In this document: piece after piece, positions 25,406-33,992 of the stretch | Layout: each line of letters opens with the position of its first letter | Position numbering within the stretch: the stretch's first letter is position 1 | DNA from: an uncultured Acidimicrobiaceae bacterium | GTDB taxonomy: Bacteria > Actinomycetota > Acidimicrobiia > Acidimicrobiales > Ilumatobacteraceae | Assembly: GCA_937890395.1 (NCBI GenBank) | Contig: CALACK010000039.1 | Coordinates: 1-53,065 of the forward strand | Direction: 5' to 3' | Length of the DNA: 53,065 bases | Notes under the pieces: model-generated | Told to the model about the DNA's origin: nothing | What the model saw: the letters and a program-made list of their open reading frames with translations, nothing else | Databases searched by the model: none | Translations under genes and position numbers: made by a program

Positions 25406-26336
25406 AGGAATTGAATCACTAATTCCTAGTCGAACAACCGAAAGAACAGTTGGTGAAGATGGTGGAGCACAAGTTAATGGCATGGGTCTGCGAAATATTG
25501 ATGTTAAAACTATTACTCCAAACACAAACCAGCCACGTTCTTATTTTAATGAAGATTCGTTAGACGAATTATCGGCATCGATCAAAGCAGTAGGTGTACT
25601 TCAACCAATTCTTGTCAGGCCATTAAAACAAGTCGATACAAGAACTGGCATTGCCTTTGAATTGATCGCTGGTGAACGACGTTGGCGAGCAGCGCAGAAG
25701 GCTGGTTTAGTATTAATTCCTGCTTTGGTTCGTGAAACAGATGATGTTTCTTCTGTAGAACAAGCATTAATTGAAAACTTGCATCGGCAAGACTTGACCC
25801 CACTTGAAGAGGCCGCTGCATATCAGCAACTATTAGATGATTTTTCGATGACCCACGAGCAAGTAGGAGAGCGGGTCGGTAAAACGCGTACAGTAATTAC
25901 CAATTCATTGCGGTTACTCGGACTTCCACCATCCGTTCAGCAATTACTTGCTGCCGGCAGACTTTCAGGTGGCCACGCCAGGGCACTGCTTGGTGTTCAA
26001 GACAAAACCAATCAAGAAAAACTGGCGCAGCAGTGTGCCGATGAAGGTTGGACTGTTCGAGCAACCGAAGATGCCGTGCGAGCCACAACTGGTCGCCCAA
26101 GCAAAACTGATACATCAAATAATGAAAATAAGCTGACTAAAAAATCGGTATCTACCACAACGCTTCCTGTTCCTGGCTTAGTTGAATTACAAAGGTTGCT
26201 CGGCGAACATCTGTCAACGAAAGTCTCAATTGTCGCAACTGCTGGTCGTGGGCGGATGACTGTTGAGTTTGCTGATCTTAACGATCTCGAGCGAATTTAT
26301 CGAGCAATGACCGATGGTGTCCTAAGTAGCGAATAA
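25380..26336 (+). CDS. parB: Chromosome partitioning protein ParB (Spo0J)
   Basis: About 318 residues. The start is GTG 25380, seven bases after AAAGGAG (25366-25372); GTG 25377 is closer but less well spaced. A longer frame from 25209 lies almost wholly inside parA and is not supported. It begins VVRPKGLGKGIESLIP as most ParB proteins do. The N-terminal ParB/CTPase domain has ELIAGERRWRAAQKAGL and ALIENLHRQDLTPLEEA, the helix-turn-helix has VGERVGKTRTVITNSLRLLGLP, and GGHARALLGV follows. The C-terminal dimerisation domain ends RIYRAMTDGV. It binds the two parS sites upstream of parA. Confidence 0.95.
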   Translation: MVRPKGLGKGIESLIPSRTTERTVGEDGGAQVNGMGLRNIDVKTITPNTNQPRSYFNEDSLDELSASIKAVGVLQPILVRPLKQVDTRTGIAFELIAGERRWRAAQKAGLVLIPALVRETDDVSSVEQALIENLHRQDLTPLEEAAAYQQLLDDFSMTHEQVGERVGKTRTVITNSLRLLGLPPSVQQLLAAGRLSGGHARALLGVQDKTNQEKLAQQCADEGWTVRATEDAVRATTGRPSKTDTSNNENKLTKKSVSTTTLPVPGLVELQRLLGEHLSTKVSIVATAGRGRMTVEFADLNDLERIYRAMTDGVLSSE

Positions 26337-26471
26337 CCCACATAATTCATGCGAATCAGGTAAATATTTCTAACTCTCAGGTAAACCTTACAAATAAACC
26401 TTGATTAAGACTTTGCACAGAAGGTGCATAACCTGTGGAAAACTATCAACATAAACTAGTTTCTCGTCTTC

Positions 26472-26491
26472 AAACTACGATGAAGTAGTTT
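26472..26491. terminator. Candidate bidirectional terminator between parB and the CwlM-like gene
   Basis: AAACTAC (26472-26478) pairs with GTAGTTT (26485-26491) around a GATGAA loop, followed by T on the plus strand. It covers the stop codon of the minus-strand gene and lies between convergent genes. The stem has only seven base pairs. Confidence 0.35.
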
Positions 26492-27374
26492 TAACCCATA
26501 TGGCCATTGATTTCGCGAGATTATCTGCAATTACAGCACTATGGGGATAAATAACACGTAAAGGTCCTAATCCGCAAAGAACTGCAGGCATTGTAGTTTC
26601 ACGTAAAACCTGCAAACGCATGCCAGCAACTGTTGGCGAAAACCATGGCGCCGAGCGCTCGATTGCTTCGGCGGCCAAAGTAGCAAAAATATGACCGGTA
26701 ACTGAGTGAAAACCATTGGTGTGATAATAAGCGATATCAAAACTAGAGGTTTCGCGAGTTTCTATGCCGATATACAGGTTGGCTGCAAAATCATTGGCAA
26801 GTTGCGCATGTCGGTGAGGATCATCATCGTGAATAACCGCGACGTTTGTATGTTGGGCCCGCAATCGGTCGCACAACTCATGAGTCAGGTTGTCGAGCCC
26901 GCCGAATTGACCGATTACGACCCGAAACTCTGCAAGATCATCGTTATATTTTGGTGCCGTGTGGCGTTCTCGAACGACCCCCACACCAGGACCATTGCCA
27001 CTATGCCGACTTGCTCGACGCAGTGCTTGAAGTGTCATTGGTCCACAAATGCCATCGATAACTAAGCCGTAGTTGCTCTGAAAATCTCTAAGCGAAGCCG
27101 ACGTCTTTTTGCCCAAATAGCCATCTACGCGACCACAATCAAAACCCGTGTGCGCCAACAATTCTTGCAGCTCTGCCACATCATCGCCTCGTTGTAAAGG
27201 CGAAGACAAATAATTCAATCGGTCGCCTAAATGAAAAGATGACTCAATAAGTGTCAACCAAGTGGCCTTATCGCAAACCCCAGAGACAAGCAGACCACGC
27301 CACCGTTGTAATTCTTCGACTGCCAACTTTGTCAGTTCGCAGAATGATCCGGCTTGAACCAGCGATAGATCCAA
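26475..27374 (-). CDS. cwlM: CwlM-like peptidoglycan-binding/pseudo-amidase protein
   Basis: At least 299 residues. Two peptidoglycan-binding-1 repeats come first: a partial one ending WRGLLVSGVCDKATWLTLI, and VAELQELLAHTGFDCGRVDGYLGKKTSASLRDFQ. An Amidase_3-like fold covers residues 128-299 (VVIGQFGG, LYIGIETRETS, VLRETTMPAVLCGLGPLRV). The amidase zinc ligands seem lost: the first His, the His of the SIHAN strand (here GIETRE) and the late Glu (CGLG). That suggests a regulator like Mtb CwlM, which controls peptidoglycan precursor synthesis. The TTG start at 27374 truncates the first repeat; the frame runs open to 27437 and beyond with repeat-like sequence (GDLQRRLRDAKLL), so the start may be CTG 27404 or ATT 27437. 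It lies directly after trxA, as in other actinobacteria. Confidence 0.82.
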   Translation of the reverse strand: MDLSLVQAGSFCELTKLAVEELQRWRGLLVSGVCDKATWLTLIESSFHLGDRLNYLSSPLQRGDDVAELQELLAHTGFDCGRVDGYLGKKTSASLRDFQSNYGLVIDGICGPMTLQALRRASRHSGNGPGVGVVRERHTAPKYNDDLAEFRVVIGQFGGLDNLTHELCDRLRAQHTNVAVIHDDDPHRHAQLANDFAANLYIGIETRETSSFDIAYYHTNGFHSVTGHIFATLAAEAIERSAPWFSPTVAGMRLQVLRETTMPAVLCGLGPLRVIYPHSAVIADNLAKSMAIWVKTTSS

Positions 27375-27436
27375 AAGTTTGGCGTCACGTAACCGACGCT
27401 GCAGATCACCGACTACCGCAAAGTTGTCGCCGAAAA

Positions 27437-27775
27437 TTAACTCTTTGTCGGGATAAATTCTGCGATCTCCGCAAGTAACTGAGGCTTGCCCTTGGCGCCG
27501 ATCATTTTCATTTTCATTTCACCATCACTAAAAAGCATCATTGTCGGAATACTCATCACACTAAAGCGTTGTGCAATATCACCGTGGTCGTCAACATTGA
27601 GTTTGGCGATAATCACTTTGCCAGCTTGTTCTTTTGCAATTTCGGTCAGAACCGGATTCATTGCTTTGCAAGGCCCACACCATTCAGCCCAGAAGTCAAC
27701 CAAAATTGGTGTCGTTGAAGACTTAATTGTCTCATCAAAATTCGCACTCGTCAGAATGACTATTCCATCTGCCAT
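27437..27775 (-). CDS. trxA: Thioredoxin
   Basis: A 112-residue thioredoxin with the active site WAEWCGPCKAMNPV near residue 30 and the cis-Pro loop FSVMSIPTMMLF. I start at the ATG at 27775 (ADGIVILTSANF) because GAAAGG lies eight bases upstream; the frame also allows a start at 27808 with 11 extra residues. It is reduced by TrxB encoded just upstream and supplies electrons to cytosolic disulfides. Confidence 0.95.
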   Translation of the reverse strand: MADGIVILTSANFDETIKSSTTPILVDFWAEWCGPCKAMNPVLTEIAKEQAGKVIIAKLNVDDHGDIAQRFSVMSIPTMMLFSDGEMKMKMIGAKGKPQLLAEIAEFIPTKS

Positions 27776-27880
27776 TTCAATACCTTTCGTCAAGTTCTCA
27801 CTAGTCACGAGAACACTTTTAGGTTATCTCGGCAGGTGAGACGAAAAGTGATTCATTAATGTTTGCGCTTAATGTTGTGA

Positions 27881-28837
27881 CTAATGTTGTGCCTCTAGCC
27901 ACCGTTCACAATCAATTGCCGCGATACAACCAGAACCAGCGGCGGTAATTGCCTGTCGGTAAGTGTGGTCTTGCACATCACCGCAGGCAAATACTCCGTC
28001 AATGTTTGTGTATGACGAACCCAGTCGAGTTTGTAAATAGCCATTGGCTTCCATGTCAAGAATATTTTTGAACAGATCAGTATTTGGGCGGTGACCGATC
28101 GCGACAAATAATCCAGTGACTGCCATTTTTGAACTCTCTCCGGTCACCGTGTCGATTAATCCGATTCCTTCAAGTTTGTCGGTGCCGATGATTTCAGTTA
28201 CTTGTGAGTTCCATTTAAATTCTATTTTTGAATTATTTCGTGCACGATCTTGCATAATCTTCGAGGCGCGCAAACTATCGCGACGATGGACAATCGTGAC
28301 TTTTGACGCGAACTTTGTTAAAAAAGTTGCTTCTTCAATTGCCGAGTCGCCACCGCCAACTACGACAATCTCTTGTCCGCGAAAGAAAAACCCGTCACAA
28401 GTGGCGCATGTTGAAAGACCGTGCCCGTAGAAACGAGACTCATTTTCTAGCCCAAGCATGATTGATTGCGCCCCAGTGCTGACAATTATTGACTCAGCGG
28501 TGTATTTCGTGTCTCGCACCCAAACAGTAAATGGTCGTTGTGAGAAATCAACCTTCGTAACTTTTTCGGTGATAAACGTAGTATTGAATCTTGCAGCTTG
28601 ATCGCGAAACTTCATCATCAAGTCGGGACCCATCACACCTTCTGGAAACCCAGGAAAGTTTTCAACCTCTGTCGTTAGCATCAACTGGCCACCAGGTTGA
28701 TCAGAAGTCGAAGATGGTTCACCCTCAATTACAAGTGGCGCAAGATTGGCTCGGGCAGTGTAAATTGCGGCAGTCAAACCAGCAGGGCCTGAGCCGATGA
28801 TAATTACTTTTTGAGGGGTCATTTCTGTAGTCGACAT
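27881..28837 (-). CDS. trxB: Thioredoxin reductase
   Basis: A 318-residue FAD/NADPH flavoenzyme. The FAD site is IIIGSGPAGLTAAIYTARA near residue 11. The redox pair is in CATCDGFFFRG near 142. The NADPH site is EIVVVGGGDSAIEEATFL, and the C-terminal FAD motif is GVFACGDVQDHTYRQAITAAGSG. It reduces thioredoxin. GAAGG lies seven bases upstream of the ATG. The next gene in transcription order is trxA, 105 bases on. Confidence 0.97.
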   Translation of the reverse strand: MSTTEMTPQKVIIIGSGPAGLTAAIYTARANLAPLVIEGEPSSTSDQPGGQLMLTTEVENFPGFPEGVMGPDLMMKFRDQAARFNTTFITEKVTKVDFSQRPFTVWVRDTKYTAESIIVSTGAQSIMLGLENESRFYGHGLSTCATCDGFFFRGQEIVVVGGGDSAIEEATFLTKFASKVTIVHRRDSLRASKIMQDRARNNSKIEFKWNSQVTEIIGTDKLEGIGLIDTVTGESSKMAVTGLFVAIGHRPNTDLFKNILDMEANGYLQTRLGSSYTNIDGVFACGDVQDHTYRQAITAAGSGCIAAIDCERWLEAQH

Positions 28838-28856
28838 TAAATCGCCTTCCGTTAAT

Positions 28857-29195
28857 TTATTTGCTTTTTGAGTTAGTAGAAGATTGATGTCGTTTACGCA
28901 TCAACAGTGCACCAAGGCTTGTAAATAATAGCGACAACAAAAAATATGACACCCAAACAGCAGTTGGTCTGGTCAACCAAACATCCAATAACTCGTTAAA
29001 TGCTCGTACTAACCCGATCAAGCCAAAAATAAAGATCAACAGGCCAGCAACTAGCAAAATCACTCCGAACACGATGGCTCGCACAAGATTTGCAAGCGGG
29101 CGAGTCGTTTTATCGCGAACGAACCCAACCGTGCGATCAATAAGACGAAGTGTTTTATCTGCCCATTTCGGATCGGTAAACGGATTTGAAATCAC
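28857..29195 (-). CDS. Small two-helix membrane protein
   Basis: A 112-residue protein with a soluble N-terminus (NPFTDPKWADKTLRLIDRTVGFVRDKTTRPL) and two membrane segments (AIVFGVILLVAGLLIFIFGLIGLV and AVWVSYFLLSLLFTSLGALLM), ending in a basic Ser/Lys-rich tail. I do not recognise the family with confidence. It stands between the kinase and trxB, where mycobacteria have sigM and Rv3912. Confidence 0.7.
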   Translation of the reverse strand: MISNPFTDPKWADKTLRLIDRTVGFVRDKTTRPLANLVRAIVFGVILLVAGLLIFIFGLIGLVRAFNELLDVWLTRPTAVWVSYFLLSLLFTSLGALLMRKRHQSSTNSKSK

Positions 29196-29247
29196 AAGTT
29201 AAGACTAACGCTCGCAACTTGTAGCAAATAAGTTAAGTTAAAGTTTT

Positions 29248-29265
29248 AGCTAATTTTATTTAGCT
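29248..29265 (-). terminator. Weak candidate terminator after the kinase gene
   Basis: On the minus strand AGCTAA and TTAGCT form a 6-bp stem around an AT loop, followed by AAAACTTT. It lies just after the kinase stop at 29271. The lack of a T run argues against efficient termination. Confidence 0.25.
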
Positions 29266-29270
29266 TTAGT

Positions 29271-30944
29271 TCATGCAGCGTTAAAAGAAACATCTTGCAT
29301 TAACCCTTGGTATGGATTATCTGGACTGCATTGATCACTCATTCCAATTTCACGCATCATTAGCAAAACGAATTGAGTCTGACTCGGCACCGTAAATTGC
29401 GCGACGCCGCGTCGAGTGTTGTAATCGGTACCCGTTGGCTCACCCCATTGCTCTATTGAAGTCGGTGCGGCGCCAGTTGTCGTATAGATCTCAAGTGACC
29501 ACGGGCCATTTTGCATGCCGACTTTTAAAACACCAGACGCTGGTTGCGAAAGTTCAATTAAAGCCCCAACATATTTTTTATCGCCAAAAAATGCTGTGGC
29601 GTAGCAGTCTGTAGACCATGCAGTTTTCTGATCGTTGTCGGTCAGAGCCCAAATACCAGCTTCGTTTTCTAAACCATCTTGACCATTTGGGTCATAACTG
29701 ACCACCCGAGAAATAATTACTGGTGCGACGCCTGAGTTTGCTTGAGTTGAAGAAATTCTCGAAGTAAATAGCGATGGATCAAAACCCTGAGTTGCTACAT
29801 ACATCACCGCGATACTTAGCAAAATCGCGATCAAACCTAGAATCTTTGTTGATCTTGGTATTCGGCCGCCAGACGATTTAGAACGCTTCTTTTTATTATT
29901 CTGTTTCTTTTCGACTTTCTTTTTCGACCTTCGTTTTTTATCTGGCACTTGAATAAAGTCGTCGATGAAGTCTTCAACTGGTACCTCAGAAATCTGACTA
30001 ATCAAAGATTCTTTATGCACGAATGGCTGACTTATCGGTGTCGGTGACTTGACCCCAGACGGGGGAGTCATTGAAGTCACGTAATTATTTTGAGCATCAA
30101 TCGCTTTGGTTAATGCTTCGGATGTTTCTTGACCAGTCGAATAGCGATGTTCAGGATTTCTTGCCATCAATTTGTGAATGACATGCACAAGTTCTGGCGC
30201 AAGCGATGATCTCAATTGAGAAAGATCGGTCGGCTCTCGTTGCAACCTAGCCAAAGCAGTGTCTGCGTCGGTTTCACCGATAAATGGAACCTTTCCAGCG
30301 AGACATTCGTACATCACAAGACCCAGTCCGTAAAGATCAGCTCGGCCATCTAGGGGTTTTCCACGCACTTGCTCTGGAGATAAATATTTCGCCGTGCCCA
30401 TCATGACGTTGTCATCGGTTAAATCTTCACCGGCTGTGCTGAGTGCTTTGGCAATACCAAAATCAGCCAGAAGAAATCTGCCTTGAGGCGTCACCAAAAT
30501 ATTGCCAGGTTTCACATCGCGATGCACCAGGCCGGCGCGATGCGCGAAGTCAAGAGCGCTAGCCATTGCGATACCCATGTGAATTGTTACGAGTGGCCCA
30601 AGTCTTTTTCTTCGATCTAAAAGTTCGCGCAGACTCTTACCTTCGATGTATTGCATCACAACTGCTTGTCGACCCTTATCCTCAACCGAGTCGTAAACCG
30701 CAACGATGTTGGCGTGATTTAATCCGGCACAAGCAAGTGCCTCTCGACGAAAACGTTCGGCGACAACCGGATCATTGGCGAGTTGTGGTTTAAGAACCTT
30801 GATTGCAACTGGACGATCTAAAAAAGTGTCAGTGCCAAGCCAAACTTCGGCCATCCCACCACGAGCAATTTGGCGGTCAAGGCGATATCGACCAGCGAGG
30901 AGTCGCTGTGAATCTTCAGGTTCTTCAAGGGGCAGTGGTCTCAT
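29271..30944 (-). CDS. Ser/Thr protein kinase with the C-terminal domain of MurJ-kinase (Rv3910-type) proteins
   Basis: A 557-residue membrane kinase. The catalytic domain is about residues 20-280, with VAIKVLK (Lys49), VHRDVKPGN (His141-Arg142-Asp143), DFG 161-163 and SPE 189-191, so it looks active. A basic linker (RRSKKKVEKKQNNKKKRSK) precedes one membrane helix (ILGLIAILLSIAVMYVATQG). The external domain has SYDPNGQDGLENEAGIWALT and TAWSTDCY, the discoidin-like signature seen at the C-terminus of actinobacterial MurJ-kinase fusions. No PASTA repeats are present. Its place between DUF6049/DegV and trxB corresponds to that fusion, but the MurJ half is missing. Substrates are unknown; the CwlM-like protein is a reasonable candidate. 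Confidence 0.88.
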   Translation of the reverse strand: MRPLPLEEPEDSQRLLAGRYRLDRQIARGGMAEVWLGTDTFLDRPVAIKVLKPQLANDPVVAERFRREALACAGLNHANIVAVYDSVEDKGRQAVVMQYIEGKSLRELLDRRKRLGPLVTIHMGIAMASALDFAHRAGLVHRDVKPGNILVTPQGRFLLADFGIAKALSTAGEDLTDDNVMMGTAKYLSPEQVRGKPLDGRADLYGLGLVMYECLAGKVPFIGETDADTALARLQREPTDLSQLRSSLAPELVHVIHKLMARNPEHRYSTGQETSEALTKAIDAQNNYVTSMTPPSGVKSPTPISQPFVHKESLISQISEVPVEDFIDDFIQVPDKKRRSKKKVEKKQNNKKKRSKSSGGRIPRSTKILGLIAILLSIAVMYVATQGFDPSLFTSRISSTQANSGVAPVIISRVVSYDPNGQDGLENEAGIWALTDNDQKTAWSTDCYATAFFGDKKYVGALIELSQPASGVLKVGMQNGPWSLEIYTTTGAAPTSIEQWGEPTGTDYNTRRGVAQFTVPSQTQFVLLMMREIGMSDQCSPDNPYQGLMQDVSFNAA

Positions 30945-30991
30945 CGCTGAACTTTTACGCTAGTTCTGCGCGACCCTTTAATTGGGGAATG

Positions 30992-31825
30992 TCACTGAAC
31001 GTGATATGTCACACCAACAGTTCCGATTCCGGTATGTGAGCCAATAACCGATCCAATATCACTAACAATAATTTCACCGTTGTAAATTGTCTTTAACTGT
31101 GCAACAAATGAATCTATGTCACTGCATTGAGCGTGCAATACGGCCAAGTCGCTAATTTCTCCGGCAGATTTAATTTTTTCAATCAGAAAAGCAAGTGCCT
31201 TGCCCCGAGTTCTTTCTTTGCCGCCTTCTTCCAGTTTTCCGTCTCGTACTTCAATAATCGGTTTAATCGCCAACGCCGATGCCAGAAAGGCTTTGGTGTT
31301 GCTAATTCGGCCACCCTTTTTGAGGTTTTCAAGAGTGTCTAACGCACCAAAAACTTTTGAGCGACTAGCTAAATTGTTTGCAGCAGCTTCAAGCTCATCA
31401 AGCGAGGCAACGGTGGCTGCCATTTTGGCGACTGCAATAACAGTTATCCCCTGGCCCATGCTGGCTGAGCGACTATCTACAAATCGAATCGGCACAGAGA
31501 CGCCGGGTTCTTTCGCACCTGTTTCAGCTGACTGCATTGTTGCTGAGAGTTCACGGGAAAGACTGATTACGAGGATGCCTGTCGCACCCTGTTGGATCAA
31601 AGTGCGGTAAGCCTGAGTAAATTGTCCTGGCGCTGGCGCCGCAGTCTGTGGCAGAGTCGGCGAATCTGCACAATGTTGCCAAAATTCTTCGGTCGTCAAA
31701 CTTTGTCGATCGATAAATTCTTTATCCCCAAAACTAAAAGTTAACGGAACGATAGTGATGTTATATTTTTCAACCAATGCTTGGGGAATGTCGCAAGCAG
31801 AGTCTGTAACTATGCGGATTGTCAT
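30992..31825 (-). CDS. DegV family fatty-acid-binding protein
   Basis: A 277-residue DegV protein. The start IRIVTDSACDIPQALVEKYNITIVPLTFSFGDKEF and the later TAAPAPGQFTQAYRTLIQQGATGILVISLSRELSATMQSA are typical. DegV/FakB proteins bind a fatty acid and present it to a kinase (FakA) for acyl-phosphate formation; no fakA is visible here. Its start overlaps the stop of the DUF6049 gene as ATGA, so they are coupled. Confidence 0.92.
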   Translation of the reverse strand: MTIRIVTDSACDIPQALVEKYNITIVPLTFSFGDKEFIDRQSLTTEEFWQHCADSPTLPQTAAPAPGQFTQAYRTLIQQGATGILVISLSRELSATMQSAETGAKEPGVSVPIRFVDSRSASMGQGITVIAVAKMAATVASLDELEAAANNLASRSKVFGALDTLENLKKGGRISNTKAFLASALAIKPIIEVRDGKLEEGGKERTRGKALAFLIEKIKSAGEISDLAVLHAQCSDIDSFVAQLKTIYNGEIIVSDIGSVIGSHTGIGTVGVTYHVQ

Positions 31826-33885
31826 GTATCCGAGCGTAGTACAGGATGTTCGTCACTCACTTGAGTGCGATATTTGCGCCGAAAATGAGCGGCCCACCAG
31901 GTTATGAGAAGTAACAGAGCAACACCACTGACAACTTGACCCAGACCGGCAATTGCGTTGACTCGAGCCGAGATTTCTATTTTTCTACCAAGTTGGCTTG
32001 TCCCATCGGCTGTAAAAATTCTTACATCAACAGGAAACAAACCATTTGATAAAGCAACAACATTGATTACTAACTCGTTGGCACTATTTGCTGGGACTTC
32101 AATAACGGCAACAGATTTGTCAAGTTTAAGTTTTGGGCTTTCAACTTTTACCTGAATCGTCAAATCTTCGTTTGAAGAGTTTTTCAAATCAAGACGCAGT
32201 TGGCTTTTTCGACTGCCAAACGTAAAAGTCGTACCTTCTTTAAGTGTTACTGCGGTTCTCAAAGATTTGAGTTCGTTTCGAGTTTGTGTGGCAAATTCTT
32301 CACGCTGAGTTGTGGTCAAAGTATCGCTTGACATGACCATCAAACGTTCGTTCCAAATCGCCCAAGTAACCGAATTCTGGTCAAGAGTTGAATTGAGTTT
32401 ATTAAGGTCTGCGCGAAGCAAGTCAATTTCGTTCATTCTTGTTTTGAATTGAGATATATCTTTAACACGAAGATTTGGTTTGTAAGCGTCTTGTCTCGGT
32501 TCAGGCAAATTACCCATTGTCTGGATTGAAATTTGTTGAGGAACACGTTTCAAAATCAATAAAATTTCGTGAATCAAATTCGAATTCAACAACGCGCCAT
32601 CTTGAGGCGTCAAGACAGTTCGATTAAGCGAAGGAGTTCCACCATCACTTTCGATTTTGCTCCGTTGCGCTAACAGTTGTGCCGCTATCGCGCTCGCAGT
32701 AATAAACGAATTATTTTTCCCTTCGCCTAATTGGGCGACATATGTTGGGTCAACGACATACAGTGACATCGTTTTATCACCAGAGACAAGGCGATATGGT
32801 CGAGCCGCGTTGTCAAAGTTGCCCAATGCTGCGCCTGCTTTTGGCAACATAACAATTGATCGGTATCCAGACTCAGCCAACAGGTCGACTCCAAATTGGT
32901 CAAGTGGAGTTCTGGCAATCCAAACATCAGAAACGGCAACATTAGAAGTGAAACGAGAACTTAAACTGCTTTTCCCAAGATCAACAAGTGCATTAAATTC
33001 GTTATCGTGCTGAGTTTGACGCGCGCCTGATGGGTCGAATGCCAGATAAGTCGTTGCAACTAAATTTGTTTTACTGATTGCATCGGTTAGCCGCAAAAGC
33101 AACTCTTGGTCCGCGGGGTCTTTTGACTTATTTAAGCTGTCAATCACATGCGGAGATACTTGAGTTGAGACAAGTGGTCCATCAAGTTCTAGTAGTGAAA
33201 CTAATTGAGCAATTTTTTCACGAGTCAGGTCGTCAACTATGTGCGAGCCATCAAGTTGCAGTGTGTTCGTGCTGTCTAATGTGACAAGCATATTTAGTGG
33301 CATTGGCTCAAGGCGAGTTGAAAGATCAACTCGATTTACAAAACTTGTCACGTTGGCACGTACGACTTTGTTTATCAGAGATTCGATTCGCACCGGATAA
33401 ATACCTCGGTCGTCGAAATCAATTTTTCTCACATCATTTTGTGACTCTGAAGTTAGACCGTTAGCCATCACAACACTTAAATCACCAGCCAAAGCGGTTA
33501 TTTCAAATTGACCGTCTTGTTTGCGCAAAAGACTTTGAGTAGCGAAGTCAACCGAGTCTGTGGCTACAAACAAAGATGGGTTTGAAATCAGATCTCGAAC
33601 TTCTTGATCACCCCCTGTAACTCGTGCACCAATCGAAACACGAATCACAGAATTTTTTACCGTTAATAATTTGTTCAGTAAATTTGGGTCATCGACCGAA
33701 AAAACAAACCGCAAGGTGCCTGAAGTGTAAATATGAAAGTTCTGCGCAGATAGTTTCAAACCAGTTACGGCTATATCCTCTGTTCGTTGAGCCTCGGCAG
33801 GCAGCGTCAATATCAACGGGGCGGCTGTGCTGACTACGACAGCCATGAGAATTGGCGCGATCAGTGTTCTTAGGCGCATAATCAT
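31822..33885 (-). CDS. DUF6049 secreted/membrane protein
   Basis: A 687-residue extracytoplasmic protein. The signal peptide is MRLRTLIAPILMAVVVSTAAPLILTLPAEA. A long beta-rich exported region follows, with a late LDLKNSSNEDLTIQVKVESPKL and SARVNAIAGLG, then one C-terminal helix (VVSGVALLLLITWWAAHF) and a short basic tail. This is the DUF6049 architecture of proteins encoded upstream of MurJ in actinobacteria (Rv3909 position). Its role in envelope assembly is unproven. It is first in the minus-strand run and diverges from cca. Confidence 0.82.
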   Translation of the reverse strand: MIMRLRTLIAPILMAVVVSTAAPLILTLPAEAQRTEDIAVTGLKLSAQNFHIYTSGTLRFVFSVDDPNLLNKLLTVKNSVIRVSIGARVTGGDQEVRDLISNPSLFVATDSVDFATQSLLRKQDGQFEITALAGDLSVVMANGLTSESQNDVRKIDFDDRGIYPVRIESLINKVVRANVTSFVNRVDLSTRLEPMPLNMLVTLDSTNTLQLDGSHIVDDLTREKIAQLVSLLELDGPLVSTQVSPHVIDSLNKSKDPADQELLLRLTDAISKTNLVATTYLAFDPSGARQTQHDNEFNALVDLGKSSLSSRFTSNVAVSDVWIARTPLDQFGVDLLAESGYRSIVMLPKAGAALGNFDNAARPYRLVSGDKTMSLYVVDPTYVAQLGEGKNNSFITASAIAAQLLAQRSKIESDGGTPSLNRTVLTPQDGALLNSNLIHEILLILKRVPQQISIQTMGNLPEPRQDAYKPNLRVKDISQFKTRMNEIDLLRADLNKLNSTLDQNSVTWAIWNERLMVMSSDTLTTTQREEFATQTRNELKSLRTAVTLKEGTTFTFGSRKSQLRLDLKNSSNEDLTIQVKVESPKLKLDKSVAVIEVPANSANELVINVVALSNGLFPVDVRIFTADGTSQLGRKIEISARVNAIAGLGQVVSGVALLLLITWWAAHFRRKYRTQVSDEHPVLRSDT

Positions 33886-33911
33886 TAGGCATTTACGGTA
33901 GTGCCACCAGC

Positions 33912-33950
33912 CCCTTCAATTAGTCCCTTCAATTAGCCCCATCAAGTGTG
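33912..33950. repeat. 13-bp direct repeat in the DUF6049-cca intergenic region
   Basis: CCCTTCAATTAGT (33912-33924) is followed directly by CCCTTCAATTAGC (33925-33937) and a diverged CCCATCAAGTGTG (33938-33950). It lies between the divergent starts of DUF6049 and cca, where it could be a regulator site or a slipped-strand duplication. Confidence 0.75.
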
Positions 33951-33992
33951 CAAACTCATCAGTTGATGCTTGCGCATACGTAGCCTGTAGGC

